From Bacillota bacterium (GTDB lineage: Bacteria > Bacillota > Clostridia > Clostridiales > Clostridiaceae): a stretch of DNA of 64,000 bases. The position numbers and the translations under genes are program-made. Shown here in pieces: positions 38,423-46,908 of this stretch. The stretch is from NCBI GenBank assembly GCA_021781655.1, contig JAJXWJ010000004.1, positions 1 to 64,000 of the forward strand, given 5' to 3'. Below the pieces are notes generated by a model. That model searched no databases. It had not been told where the DNA came from and was given only the letters and a program-made list of their open reading frames with translations. How positions within the stretch are numbered: the first letter of the stretch is position 1; every line of letters begins with the position of its first letter.

Positions 38423-38602
38423 TTATTGATTTTTTTTACATTGCAGCAATTCTACTGAAATTTTAGGCTCATAAAATAATATTCCTATACATGTATTAAC
38501 TGATTTTTCACCCAAACTTATTGATGTTTCGCCTATTTTTGTAACTATCTTTTCTTCTATTGCGTTAAACAAACCTTCTTTAATTTCTTTCATATTTTTC
38601 AT
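38423..38602 (-). CDS. agrD: AgrD autoinducing peptide precursor
   Basis: A 59-residue pro-peptide. The start is ATG 38602 with AAGGGG about 11 bases upstream; an in-frame ATG at 38611 is too close to it. The N-terminal amphipathic helix (KEIKEGLFNAIEEKIVTKIG) is followed by the core NTCIGILF and the charged tail YEPKISVELLQCKKNQ. The tail aligns with DEVEVPKEL of staphylococcal AgrD, placing the cleavage after Phe. The thiolactone would then be the six-residue ring C-I-G-I-L-F. The gene overlaps the end of agrB by 23 bases. Confidence 0.88.
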   Translation of the reverse strand: MKNMKEIKEGLFNAIEEKIVTKIGETSISLGEKSVNTCIGILFYEPKISVELLQCKKNQ

Positions 38603-39218
38603 AATTATCATATCCCCTTTTTAATATTTTATAGGTTATTGGCAATATTATTATTACTGCATAAATTGCAGATAATATCATTAATGTTTTTACAATTGGA
38701 ATTGGTACTATTAATGCTAACACCATTAAAGCGATACCAGTTAATACAGCTTCTTTTTTTAGCTTTGCTCTAAGCTTTACTCCTAGTAATGGATGACATT
38801 CTGTATCTGCAGGAGCATATTTATATAAAAGTATATTTATTATTGTAAAAGCTATAAAGACTATGTAATTATTAACTTTAACAAATTGACTTATGTATGA
38901 TCCAATGTTAAACATTGCTATGCAGGTAATTGTACATACAACACTGCTTTTAGCATGAAGACCAAAAGAACATTTTCTTAAGCACCCAAATACTATTATC
39001 ATTAATATCGTTTCTTTTACTAAACCTAACACTTCAGCTACTGCCAATAATATAATGAATTTTGAAATATTAATGATTAAGATTTGAAAGCCTAATTTCA
39101 TTTTTTCAAGTTCTAGACCTTCTTTGTTTAAATATGTATTTACTCTTGATGTAAGGCATTCTGCAAATAAATCAATATAATCGACTCGGTTTTTTAATTT
39201 ATTTTCCATATCCATCAC
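38580..39218 (-). CDS. agrB: AgrB peptide-processing membrane endopeptidase
   Basis: A 212-residue cysteine endopeptidase that cleaves AgrD and closes its thiolactone. The catalytic His and Cys are in CSFGLHAKSSVVCTITC, seven residues apart as in the family. Four to six hydrophobic segments follow the cytosolic N-terminus. It is the first gene of agrBDCA, with predicted AgrA repeats about 100 bases upstream, and is translationally coupled to agrD through overlap. Confidence 0.93.
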   Translation of the reverse strand: MMDMENKLKNRVDYIDLFAECLTSRVNTYLNKEGLELEKMKLGFQILIINISKFIILLAVAEVLGLVKETILMIIVFGCLRKCSFGLHAKSSVVCTITCIAMFNIGSYISQFVKVNNYIVFIAFTIINILLYKYAPADTECHPLLGVKLRAKLKKEAVLTGIALMVLALIVPIPIVKTLMILSAIYAVIIILPITYKILKRGYDNYEKYERN

Positions 39219-39319
39219 CCATATTCAGTATATGATATTTTATGGTTATAACCGCAAATCCATATTATATTGAAACATTACAAGCATTAATGTATAGAAT
39301 AGTGATTTTATTTAAAATA

Positions 39320-39346
39320 AACGCTCAATTTTTTGTAATTAACGCT
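39320..39346 (-). promoter_or_regulatory. Predicted AgrA-type tandem operator upstream of agrBDCA
   Basis: On the minus strand TTAGCGTTAA and TGAGCGTTTA form direct repeats; the shared AGCGTT cores lie at 39341-39346 and 39320-39325, exactly 21 bases apart. LytTR regulators use such pairs on one helix face. A possible -10 (TATACA) lies about 24 bases past the second repeat. Autoregulation of agr would be expected. Confidence 0.65.
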
Positions 39347-39355
39347 AACCATCAA

Positions 39356-39401
39356 AAAAAGTTAAGAAAGGACTGCATATTCCTTCATTCTTAACTTTTT
39401 A
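39356..39401 (-). terminator. Terminator of the PKS/NRPS operon
   Basis: aaaaagttaagaa(t)gaagga pairs with tcctttcttaacttttttt around an 8-base loop on the minus strand and ends in a T run, 45 bases past the sfp-like gene and ahead of agr. It makes agr a separate transcription unit. Confidence 0.85.
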
Positions 39402-39445
39402 TCATATTATATTTTGCAGATTACCAATTTTATTGCTACAATAAT

Positions 39446-40141
39446 TTATTCAATACACATTTCTCTGTATATATCCTCCACTGTAAACTGTGTAACATCG
39501 ATACAGAATTCCTCTTTATAACAACAAACTGCCATTTTATAATTTGAATCAATATTGTATTGTTTAAAATAAAAGTCTTTATTTTCTTTCTTTTTATTGT
39601 CTAGTGTTATTATCTTATTCTCAACACTTAGCGAAAAAGAATTTAAAGGTATAGATAATCCTTTCCCAATAGCTTTTATGTAGCTTTCCTTTAATGTCCA
39701 CAGTTCATAGAAATACTCTATCCTGTCCATATCCTTTTTTCTCATAAGATCATAATACTCTTCCTTAGAAAAAAATTGTTCTGCAATTTCAAAATCCACT
39801 GGTTGAATCTTTTCAATATCAATCCCTATTTCCATATTATTAATTGCACATATTATCCAATCTCCTGAATGAGATATGTTATAATGAAAATCTTCTACAC
39901 CATTAAAGAATGGTTTCCCATAACAATTACTATTAAAGTTAATTTCCTCATTTTTTAATTTAAATCTTTTCATTATAATCATTCGTATTAAAATTTCTGA
40001 CAATATGGATCTTTTAGCATCATCAACTTTACGGAATCTCTTAATGATATCTTGTCTTTTTATTGATATTAATGGCTTTAAGTCACTATAAAATAGTTCT
40101 TCGTTCTCATTGTTAATTTTAAATGAATAAATTTCCACCAT
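39446..40141 (-). CDS. 4'-phosphopantetheinyl transferase (Sfp type)
   Basis: Transfers phosphopantetheine from CoA to the Ser of the ACP and PCP domains encoded upstream. The 231 residues show the Sfp signature: NISHSGDWIICAINNMEIGIDIEKI (Mg-binding DxE) and FYELWTLKESYIKAIGKGL (WxxKES). It is the last gene of the biosynthetic operon, 38 bases after the hybrid synthetase gene, and is probably dedicated to this cluster. Confidence 0.94.
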   Translation of the reverse strand: MVEIYSFKINNENEELFYSDLKPLISIKRQDIIKRFRKVDDAKRSILSEILIRMIIMKRFKLKNEEINFNSNCYGKPFFNGVEDFHYNISHSGDWIICAINNMEIGIDIEKIQPVDFEIAEQFFSKEEYYDLMRKKDMDRIEYFYELWTLKESYIKAIGKGLSIPLNSFSLSVENKIITLDNKKKENKDFYFKQYNIDSNYKMAVCCYKEEFCIDVTQFTVEDIYREMCIE

Positions 40142-40179
40142 AAATTTTTCACTTCACTTTTTATTATATTTTTTCCTTT

Positions 40180-43100
40180 CTAATTATGTTGTAACCAATG
40201 ATGAATTACTTTTATAGAGTTTAAATAACTATTAAGCATCTTATCAATTGTTTCTTCTTTGTACTGATTTTTACTATATTCAATTCCTATATTTAGCTTA
40301 CCCATCTTAACTAAACATATAAATTTAAATTTGTAATTCCATTTTTCATCCTCACTTAAATTCTTTCCATTTGGAAGTTCTGATATCTTAAAAACGTCAG
40401 TATTTAAATTATTATCGAAGTCTCCCATATAATTAAAGGATATTTCTGGTTTTAATTTAAACTGTATATCTAACTTGTTACTATTGTCAGCGATATACTT
40501 TAATATTCCATAATTCACACCTCCGCATGGAGTATCTTTTAAGCATTTATTTACAGCTTGCAAATTTTCAATTACATTTTGATCATTCTTAATATTTAAA
40601 ATAATTGGGTAAATAGATGAGAATCTGCCAATTGTTCTGCTTATATTCAAATCTTTTTTATTTATAGACCTTCCATGATTACCTAAGTTTATTGCAGTGT
40701 TATCACAATTAAAATTTTCCTTTAAGGTTAGCGCGAGGGCAGTTAAAAATGCAGCATCAATTTTATAATTTTTATTAGCCTTTATGCTTTTCAATATAAG
40801 TTCTGTCGCTTTTTCATCAAATTCTTTATATTTTACTGCATTATCTTTAATTGTATTATTTTCTGAAGCAAAATCTGTAGGGATACAATCAACTTTACTA
40901 TTTTCTATCTCCCTCCAATATTTCTTTTCTTTTAAAACTTCATCGTCATCTGCCAATTCTCTAATATATTGAGCCCACTTTATAAAAGAATCTGTTTTAT
41001 TTTGAAATAAAATTTCTTTTCCTTCCATAAGCTGTGTATAGGCTGTACTAAAATCTTCAAAGATTATTCTCCAAGAAATATGATCTATAATCATTTGATG
41101 AATTGCAATAAATAAATGTTCCCCGTCCTTTGCCTTAATTAAACCTAATTTTATTATTGGCCCATTACTTAAGCTGAAGCTTCCTTGGATTTCATTTATT
41201 TTATCTTCGGCTTCCTTCATGAAATTATGAGAGGACGTGAGATCTATTATTTTAAGTTCAAACATCTCTTCATTTATATCATTGTTATATTGTTTCTCAT
41301 CACCATTTTCAAAACTGAAGGTCATTCTAAGAGCATCATGGTGACTAACAATTGCTTTAAATATTTTCCTTATATTATCTTCACCAAAGCCTTCTTTTCT
41401 GTAAAGAATAAAAGAAAGATTTCTATGATCTATGGTTTCTGTGCAATGATTTAATAGCCAATATTGCATAGGTGCTAGCGGAGCTTTTCCAATTACTGTA
41501 CTGTTATCAATTACTTTGTTATTCCCTTTTACTCTTGGTGAAACCTCCTCTATAGTCTGATATTGAAATATATCTTTAACCTCTAAGCTAAAGCTATACT
41601 TTTCCATTCTCGCCGCTGCCTGAATAGCTTTAATGGAATCTCCACCTTTTTCAAAGAAGTTATCACTAACCCCTATTTTCTTTAATCCAAGTATCTCGCC
41701 CCATACTTTGCAAAGGACTTCTTCTATATAATTTCTCGGTGCTTTGTACTCACCTTCGCAGTTGTCCACTTGTTTTGCTTCTGGTAACATTGATATATCA
41801 ACTTTACCATTGTTCGTTAGTGGAATAGTTTCAATTTGTACTATATTTGAGGGAATCATATAATCCGGTAAATATTGTACTAAATATTCTCTTAGACTGG
41901 AAGTTACATTTTCCTGTTCGCTAACAACGTAAGCACAAAGATAATTGCCTCTTAAGGTATTACTTTTCATAATTACCACAGCATCTTTTACAGCCTTATA
42001 GGATAATACTTCGTTTCGTATTTCATCAAGCTCAATTCTAAAGCCTCTTATCTTCACTTGATGATCAGCTCTACCTATAAATTGAATATTACCATCTTCC
42101 ATCCATTTACCTAAATCACCAGTTCTATACATTCTGCTTTTGCTATTTTGTATATCTTCAACAAATCTTTCTTCAGTTAAATTGCTATTATTAATATATC
42201 CTCTGCCAACGCCTGCTCCAGCAATGTATATTTCTCCAATAACTCCTTTTGGTAAAATATTTTTATCTTTATCAAGAATATACACCTTACAATTTCTTAT
42301 TGGCTTCCCGATAGGAATTCTGTCAATATTGTTTATAGTTTCTGGTTTAATAGTGTATGATGTTGTATCTACACAGCATTCCGTTGGTCCATATACATTT
42401 GTAATTAGCGGTTTCTCAGTTTTAAAGTTTTTATAGAAACTTTTTATATTCTTTAATTTTAAAGCTTCTCCTCCTATTACAAACTGTTTTACCCCGATAT
42501 CTCCTGAGGCGTCTATTTCAGATAATATACTGATATATGCTGGAGTACCGTCTGATATATGGATAGATTTATCTCTATAATAGTTAACAAGCTTAATTCC
42601 ATCCATCCTAGTTTCACTCGGTATTACACATAAATTATGTCCTAATAGCAATGAAGGGAAAATCTGTTTTATTGATGCATCAAATACAAATGGTGCTAAT
42701 AGAGCTATATTTAAATCCTTCTTATAATTACAATAAATTTCAGCATCTAATGCTTGTACTAAATTTAAAACATTTTTATGCTCTATCATAACCCCTTTGG
42801 GCTTACCTGTTGATCCTGAAGTATATATTACATATGCCAAGCTGTTTTCTGAGGATATCTCTTCTATATTGCTTCCATCTTCAGCATAACAATTTTTATC
42901 TTCAAGGTTTAATAATTTTATACCGTTATCAACTTTATCAATATTATTGTTATCTATTAATAAAACTTCTGCTTTACTATCCATAAGCATATAACTTACT
43001 CTTTTATTTGGATAATTTGTATCTATAGGTAAATATGCTGCTCCTGCTTTTAAAACAGCCATTATTCCAACCACAAAATTTGTAGTCCTTTCTGCCATTA

Positions 43101-46100
43101 TTCCAACGATGCTATTTGTTCCGATGCCTTTTCCCAATAAACTTCGCGCTAATTTGTTAGCTTTTACGTTTAATTCATCATAGGTTAGCTTCCCATCTAT
43201 TCCGTCCACCGCAATTTCCTTTGGACTTAATCTTACTTGTCTTTCAAAAGCTTTACCTATTGTTTTTTCCTTAAACCTCATAATAGGAGGCATTACATTA
43301 TTAGATTCGGCTAGTACTTCCTTTCTTTCTTCTAATTTTATCATTTCTATATTACCAACCTTAGTATCTATATCTAAAACTACCGACTCTAATATATTAA
43401 TATAATGTTTAGCTAGGTTTTCTATTGTACTTTTCTTAAATAATTTTGAGCAATAAGCTAATTCGAATCTTATATCCATATTACTTGGAAAAGCATTTAA
43501 TACGATATCAAATTTTGAAGTTTTATTTTCAAAATTATATGGTATATATTTTAGATTGTTTGTTTCAATAATTGGATTGTCCATAACCTGCAGTGCAAAC
43601 ATTACATTAAATAATGCATTGCTATTAAGATTTCTATCAAGCTTTAACTTCTCAATAAGTTTATCAAAAGGATAATCCTGATTTTCGTATGCACATAATG
43701 CCCTCTCGCTAACTTCTCCTAGAAAATCTCTAAATGATTTATCGCTGCTTATATTATTTCTCAAAGCTAGTGTATTAACAAACATACCAATTAGCTCGTG
43801 TAAGTCTTCATGTGTTCTTCCTGCTATTGGTGTACCAACTATTATATCTTCTTGACCTGTATATCTATAAAGGAGAACATTGAGCGCTGCAGTCAAAAAC
43901 ATAAATAAGGTAGTCTTTGTTTCTTTATTAAGTTTATTTATTTTTTCTGTTAGTTTATTGCCAATATTAAAGAAGACTCTATCTCCTTCGTAGCTTTGCA
44001 TTGCAGTTTTAGGATAATCATATGGTAAATTTAAAACTGGTAATTTTCCCTTTAGACTATCCATCCAATAATTTTCTTCTCTTTTCATCTTTTCTGTTTT
44101 AAATAGATTGTTTTGCCAATTTGCAAAATCTTTAAATTGTATTTTAAGCTCATCCTTTTGTTTATCCTCATAAAAGTCCATAAATTCTCTTTCTAAAATT
44201 GGTACCGAATATCCATCTGCTACTATATGATGCACGTCGATCATAAGTAGATGTTTATTTTCACTTATCTCCACTAATCCTGTGCGGATAAGCGGTGCTT
44301 TAGACAAATCAAATGGCTTTACAAAATTTTTAATTACTTCATCTAAATTATCTCCCTGTAAGCAATACTTTTGAAGCTTACTTTGAATTCCAATTTCGAT
44401 TTTTTGCATTACCTTCCCAGCTACAAGTTTAAAGGATGTTCTTAAGGTTTCATGTCTATTTATTAAAGCATTAAATGCTTTTTCTAGCTTTTCTTCATCT
44501 ATGCTTCCCTCAACTGTTAAAAACAGTGGGATATTGTATGTAGTATCTTCTGGGTTTAACTCATTTAATATAAAAACTCTCTTTTGTGAAGAAGCTACCT
44601 CATAATAATCTGCTTTTTCCACTTTATCAATATTTAATATCTTCTTTTTAGTTGATAAATTACTTTCCACTAAAGAAGAAAACTTTTCTATCGTTGCTGC
44701 TTTAAGTAGCTGTGTAGTTTCTACCTTAACATTTAACTGTTTATTAATAGTGTGAACAATCTTTAAGGCTGTGATGGAGTCTCCTCCAATTTCATAGAAA
44801 TCTGATGCAATATCTAACTTTGAAAAGCCTAAAACATTACCCCAAACTTGTGCAACTGTATATTCTACTTCCGAGTAGCAATTATTTTCTCTTCCGACTA
44901 ACTGTATTATTTTAGGTTCTTCTTTTTGTAAAATTTCCTTGTGTGATACTTCATATTCTTTTGACTTTTTTAAACGCTTTGGGAAGTCTACCCAATGCCT
45001 TTCTTTTTTGAAAGGATAAGTCGGGATACTAACTCTTCTTCTTTTTCTCCCTTCATATAGTTTTTCCCAGTCTATATTTACACCTTTATCATAATATTCA
45101 CACAATTCTTTTAGTGTACTTTCTTCAATTCCATCGCTATTATTAAGCATATCCATTTTTTCTAATGATAGTTTTTTGTATTGCCTTTCTTCACTACTAG
45201 AATATTTCTCCTTAGCTTCTAAGTCTAGCTTCTTAAATCTTAGCTCTTCAATTTTACATCTCAAATCAGCTTTATCTTTAGCTACAACAGAAATTCTATG
45301 TTCAAAATGCTTTCTGCCAGTATTTGCTGTATAACATATATCTTCTAATTTACTGTCCTTTTCAGTGTCGATAAAATTAGCATATTTATCTATTAATTGC
45401 ATTAGAACATTTTTATCCTTTGCAGATATAGTTAATATTTCAAAGCTGTTTTCAGAAACTTCATCTAAATTTACTTGTGGAGGCTCTTCTAAAACAATAT
45501 GAGTATTTGTGCCGCTAAATCCAAAGGAGCTAACACCTGCTCTCTTTGGAAATTCATTATTATTCCATTTAGTCAATTTATCATTTACAAATACCGATGA
45601 ATTACAGAAATTAATAAAAGGATTTGGTTCATCAAAATTCAAACTAGGAGGAATCACTCCATTTTTCATTGCTAATACAACCTTTATTACTGAAGCTAAC
45701 CCTGCAGCTGCAACAGTATGTCCAATATTAGGTTTTACGGACCCAATTCCACAAAATTGTTTTTTATTTGTATACTTCTTAAAGGCATTTGTAATACCTT
45801 TAATCTCTATTGGATCACCTAATACCGTTCCTGTTCCATGAGTTTCTATATATGATATTGTTTCTGGATTAACTCCTGCTCTCTCCCATGCCTTGATTAT
45901 TAATTTTTCTTGAGATTCTGCACTTGGCGCTGTAATACCATTTGAAGCACCATCATTATTTATTGCACTGCCTTTAATCACTGCATAAATATTGTCCTTA
46001 TCCTTGATTGCAGCATTTAGCGGTTTTAATAAAAGAGCTGCAACACCCTCTCCCCAAGATGTTCCTTTTGCATTTTTATCGAAGGATTTAACCCTTACAC

Positions 46101-46878
46101 TTTCTGATTCTATTTCAGTCATCATTTCCATTTTTCTTGGGTAAAGTAAAATATTTATGCCTCCTGCAACTGCCATTTTACATTCTTCATTTTTTAATGC
46201 TTCGCAAGCCATATGTACTGAAACGAGTCCCGAAGAACATGCTGTGTCTACAACTACACTTGGCCCCTTGAGATCAAAGATATATGCTGCTCTACTTGCT
46301 AGTATTCCTGTTGAACATCCTGTCATTGCTAGCATATCACCATCTTTTATTATTGAAGAGTAAGCAAATTTTCCATCGCTGCTATGATCATTACCCACAA
46401 ATATACCTGTTTCTGAACCATAAATTTTATCGCCACCATAACCCCCATCTTCAATAGCTTCATATAAAACCTCTAGGAATAATCTTTGCTTAGGATCCAT
46501 CAAATTTGCTTCCCTTGGAGATATTCTAAAAAAATCCGAATCAAATTTATTGATGTCATTAATATAACCAACCTGACAATATGGATCCTCTTTGTTTTCT
46601 GTATCTGCATATACAAAGGGTTCAATATCTTCCCTTCTTTCCTTTGGTAATTTTCTAATTGTACATAATCCCTCGGTAAGATCTTTCCAATATTCATCTT
46701 TATTTTCTGCCTCTGAAAATTTACAAGACAGTCCTATTATTGCAACATCATTACCACTACCGTTACTTTTATTTCCCTTTAATAGCTCTTTTAAAATAGA
46801 CATTGCTACATCTTTTTTTATATTTCCACATTTAACCTGATCCAATATATATTTATTTATGTTTTCTATTTTTTCCAT
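40180..46878 (-). CDS. Hybrid PKS-NRPS: KS-ACP-C-A-PCP-E
   Basis: 2232 residues. The N-terminal helical docking segment is at 1-40. KS spans about 43-465 with Cys214 (DTACSSG), His347 (HGTGT) and His387 (NIGH). A KS-flanking linker runs to 630 (IPTYPFKKERHW). ACP is about 672-738 (GGDS, Ser701). C is about 755-1190 with intact HHIVADG. A is about 1205-1700 (YTSGSTGKPKG, YGPTE, YRTGD, NGKVD). PCP is about 1715-1785 (GGDS, Ser1748). The last 430 residues are epimerase-like (NHGR, SRTIGRFSSIYP, VNYGILKY, NYMGDFD), but the motif is HQMIIDH instead of HHxxxDG. There is no AT, KR or TE domain. The hand-read pocket residues DAKDVGVVD plus Lys1692 suggest glutamate. Confidence 0.93.
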   Translation of the reverse strand: MEKIENINKYILDQVKCGNIKKDVAMSILKELLKGNKSNGSGNDVAIIGLSCKFSEAENKDEYWKDLTEGLCTIRKLPKERREDIEPFVYADTENKEDPYCQVGYINDINKFDSDFFRISPREANLMDPKQRLFLEVLYEAIEDGGYGGDKIYGSETGIFVGNDHSSDGKFAYSSIIKDGDMLAMTGCSTGILASRAAYIFDLKGPSVVVDTACSSGLVSVHMACEALKNEECKMAVAGGINILLYPRKMEMMTEIESESVRVKSFDKNAKGTSWGEGVAALLLKPLNAAIKDKDNIYAVIKGSAINNDGASNGITAPSAESQEKLIIKAWERAGVNPETISYIETHGTGTVLGDPIEIKGITNAFKKYTNKKQFCGIGSVKPNIGHTVAAAGLASVIKVVLAMKNGVIPPSLNFDEPNPFINFCNSSVFVNDKLTKWNNNEFPKRAGVSSFGFSGTNTHIVLEEPPQVNLDEVSENSFEILTISAKDKNVLMQLIDKYANFIDTEKDSKLEDICYTANTGRKHFEHRISVVAKDKADLRCKIEELRFKKLDLEAKEKYSSSEERQYKKLSLEKMDMLNNSDGIEESTLKELCEYYDKGVNIDWEKLYEGRKRRRVSIPTYPFKKERHWVDFPKRLKKSKEYEVSHKEILQKEEPKIIQLVGRENNCYSEVEYTVAQVWGNVLGFSKLDIASDFYEIGGDSITALKIVHTINKQLNVKVETTQLLKAATIEKFSSLVESNLSTKKKILNIDKVEKADYYEVASSQKRVFILNELNPEDTTYNIPLFLTVEGSIDEEKLEKAFNALINRHETLRTSFKLVAGKVMQKIEIGIQSKLQKYCLQGDNLDEVIKNFVKPFDLSKAPLIRTGLVEISENKHLLMIDVHHIVADGYSVPILEREFMDFYEDKQKDELKIQFKDFANWQNNLFKTEKMKREENYWMDSLKGKLPVLNLPYDYPKTAMQSYEGDRVFFNIGNKLTEKINKLNKETKTTLFMFLTAALNVLLYRYTGQEDIIVGTPIAGRTHEDLHELIGMFVNTLALRNNISSDKSFRDFLGEVSERALCAYENQDYPFDKLIEKLKLDRNLNSNALFNVMFALQVMDNPIIETNNLKYIPYNFENKTSKFDIVLNAFPSNMDIRFELAYCSKLFKKSTIENLAKHYINILESVVLDIDTKVGNIEMIKLEERKEVLAESNNVMPPIMRFKEKTIGKAFERQVRLSPKEIAVDGIDGKLTYDELNVKANKLARSLLGKGIGTNSIVGIMAERTTNFVVGIMAVLKAGAAYLPIDTNYPNKRVSYMLMDSKAEVLLIDNNNIDKVDNGIKLLNLEDKNCYAEDGSNIEEISSENSLAYVIYTSGSTGKPKGVMIEHKNVLNLVQALDAEIYCNYKKDLNIALLAPFVFDASIKQIFPSLLLGHNLCVIPSETRMDGIKLVNYYRDKSIHISDGTPAYISILSEIDASGDIGVKQFVIGGEALKLKNIKSFYKNFKTEKPLITNVYGPTECCVDTTSYTIKPETINNIDRIPIGKPIRNCKVYILDKDKNILPKGVIGEIYIAGAGVGRGYINNSNLTEERFVEDIQNSKSRMYRTGDLGKWMEDGNIQFIGRADHQVKIRGFRIELDEIRNEVLSYKAVKDAVVIMKSNTLRGNYLCAYVVSEQENVTSSLREYLVQYLPDYMIPSNIVQIETIPLTNNGKVDISMLPEAKQVDNCEGEYKAPRNYIEEVLCKVWGEILGLKKIGVSDNFFEKGGDSIKAIQAAARMEKYSFSLEVKDIFQYQTIEEVSPRVKGNNKVIDNSTVIGKAPLAPMQYWLLNHCTETIDHRNLSFILYRKEGFGEDNIRKIFKAIVSHHDALRMTFSFENGDEKQYNNDINEEMFELKIIDLTSSHNFMKEAEDKINEIQGSFSLSNGPIIKLGLIKAKDGEHLFIAIHQMIIDHISWRIIFEDFSTAYTQLMEGKEILFQNKTDSFIKWAQYIRELADDDEVLKEKKYWREIENSKVDCIPTDFASENNTIKDNAVKYKEFDEKATELILKSIKANKNYKIDAAFLTALALTLKENFNCDNTAINLGNHGRSINKKDLNISRTIGRFSSIYPIILNIKNDQNVIENLQAVNKCLKDTPCGGVNYGILKYIADNSNKLDIQFKLKPEISFNYMGDFDNNLNTDVFKISELPNGKNLSEDEKWNYKFKFICLVKMGKLNIGIEYSKNQYKEETIDKMLNSYLNSIKVIHHWLQHN

Positions 46879-46908
46879 ACTTCCACTCCTTCCTTTATTA
46901 TTGAAGCT

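Noticed and set aside
41185-41454. An 89-codon plus-strand frame inside the hybrid synthetase gene
   Set aside because: Shadow of the minus-strand coding sequence, with no ribosome site; the same holds for the other antisense frames in the PKS/NRPS genes.
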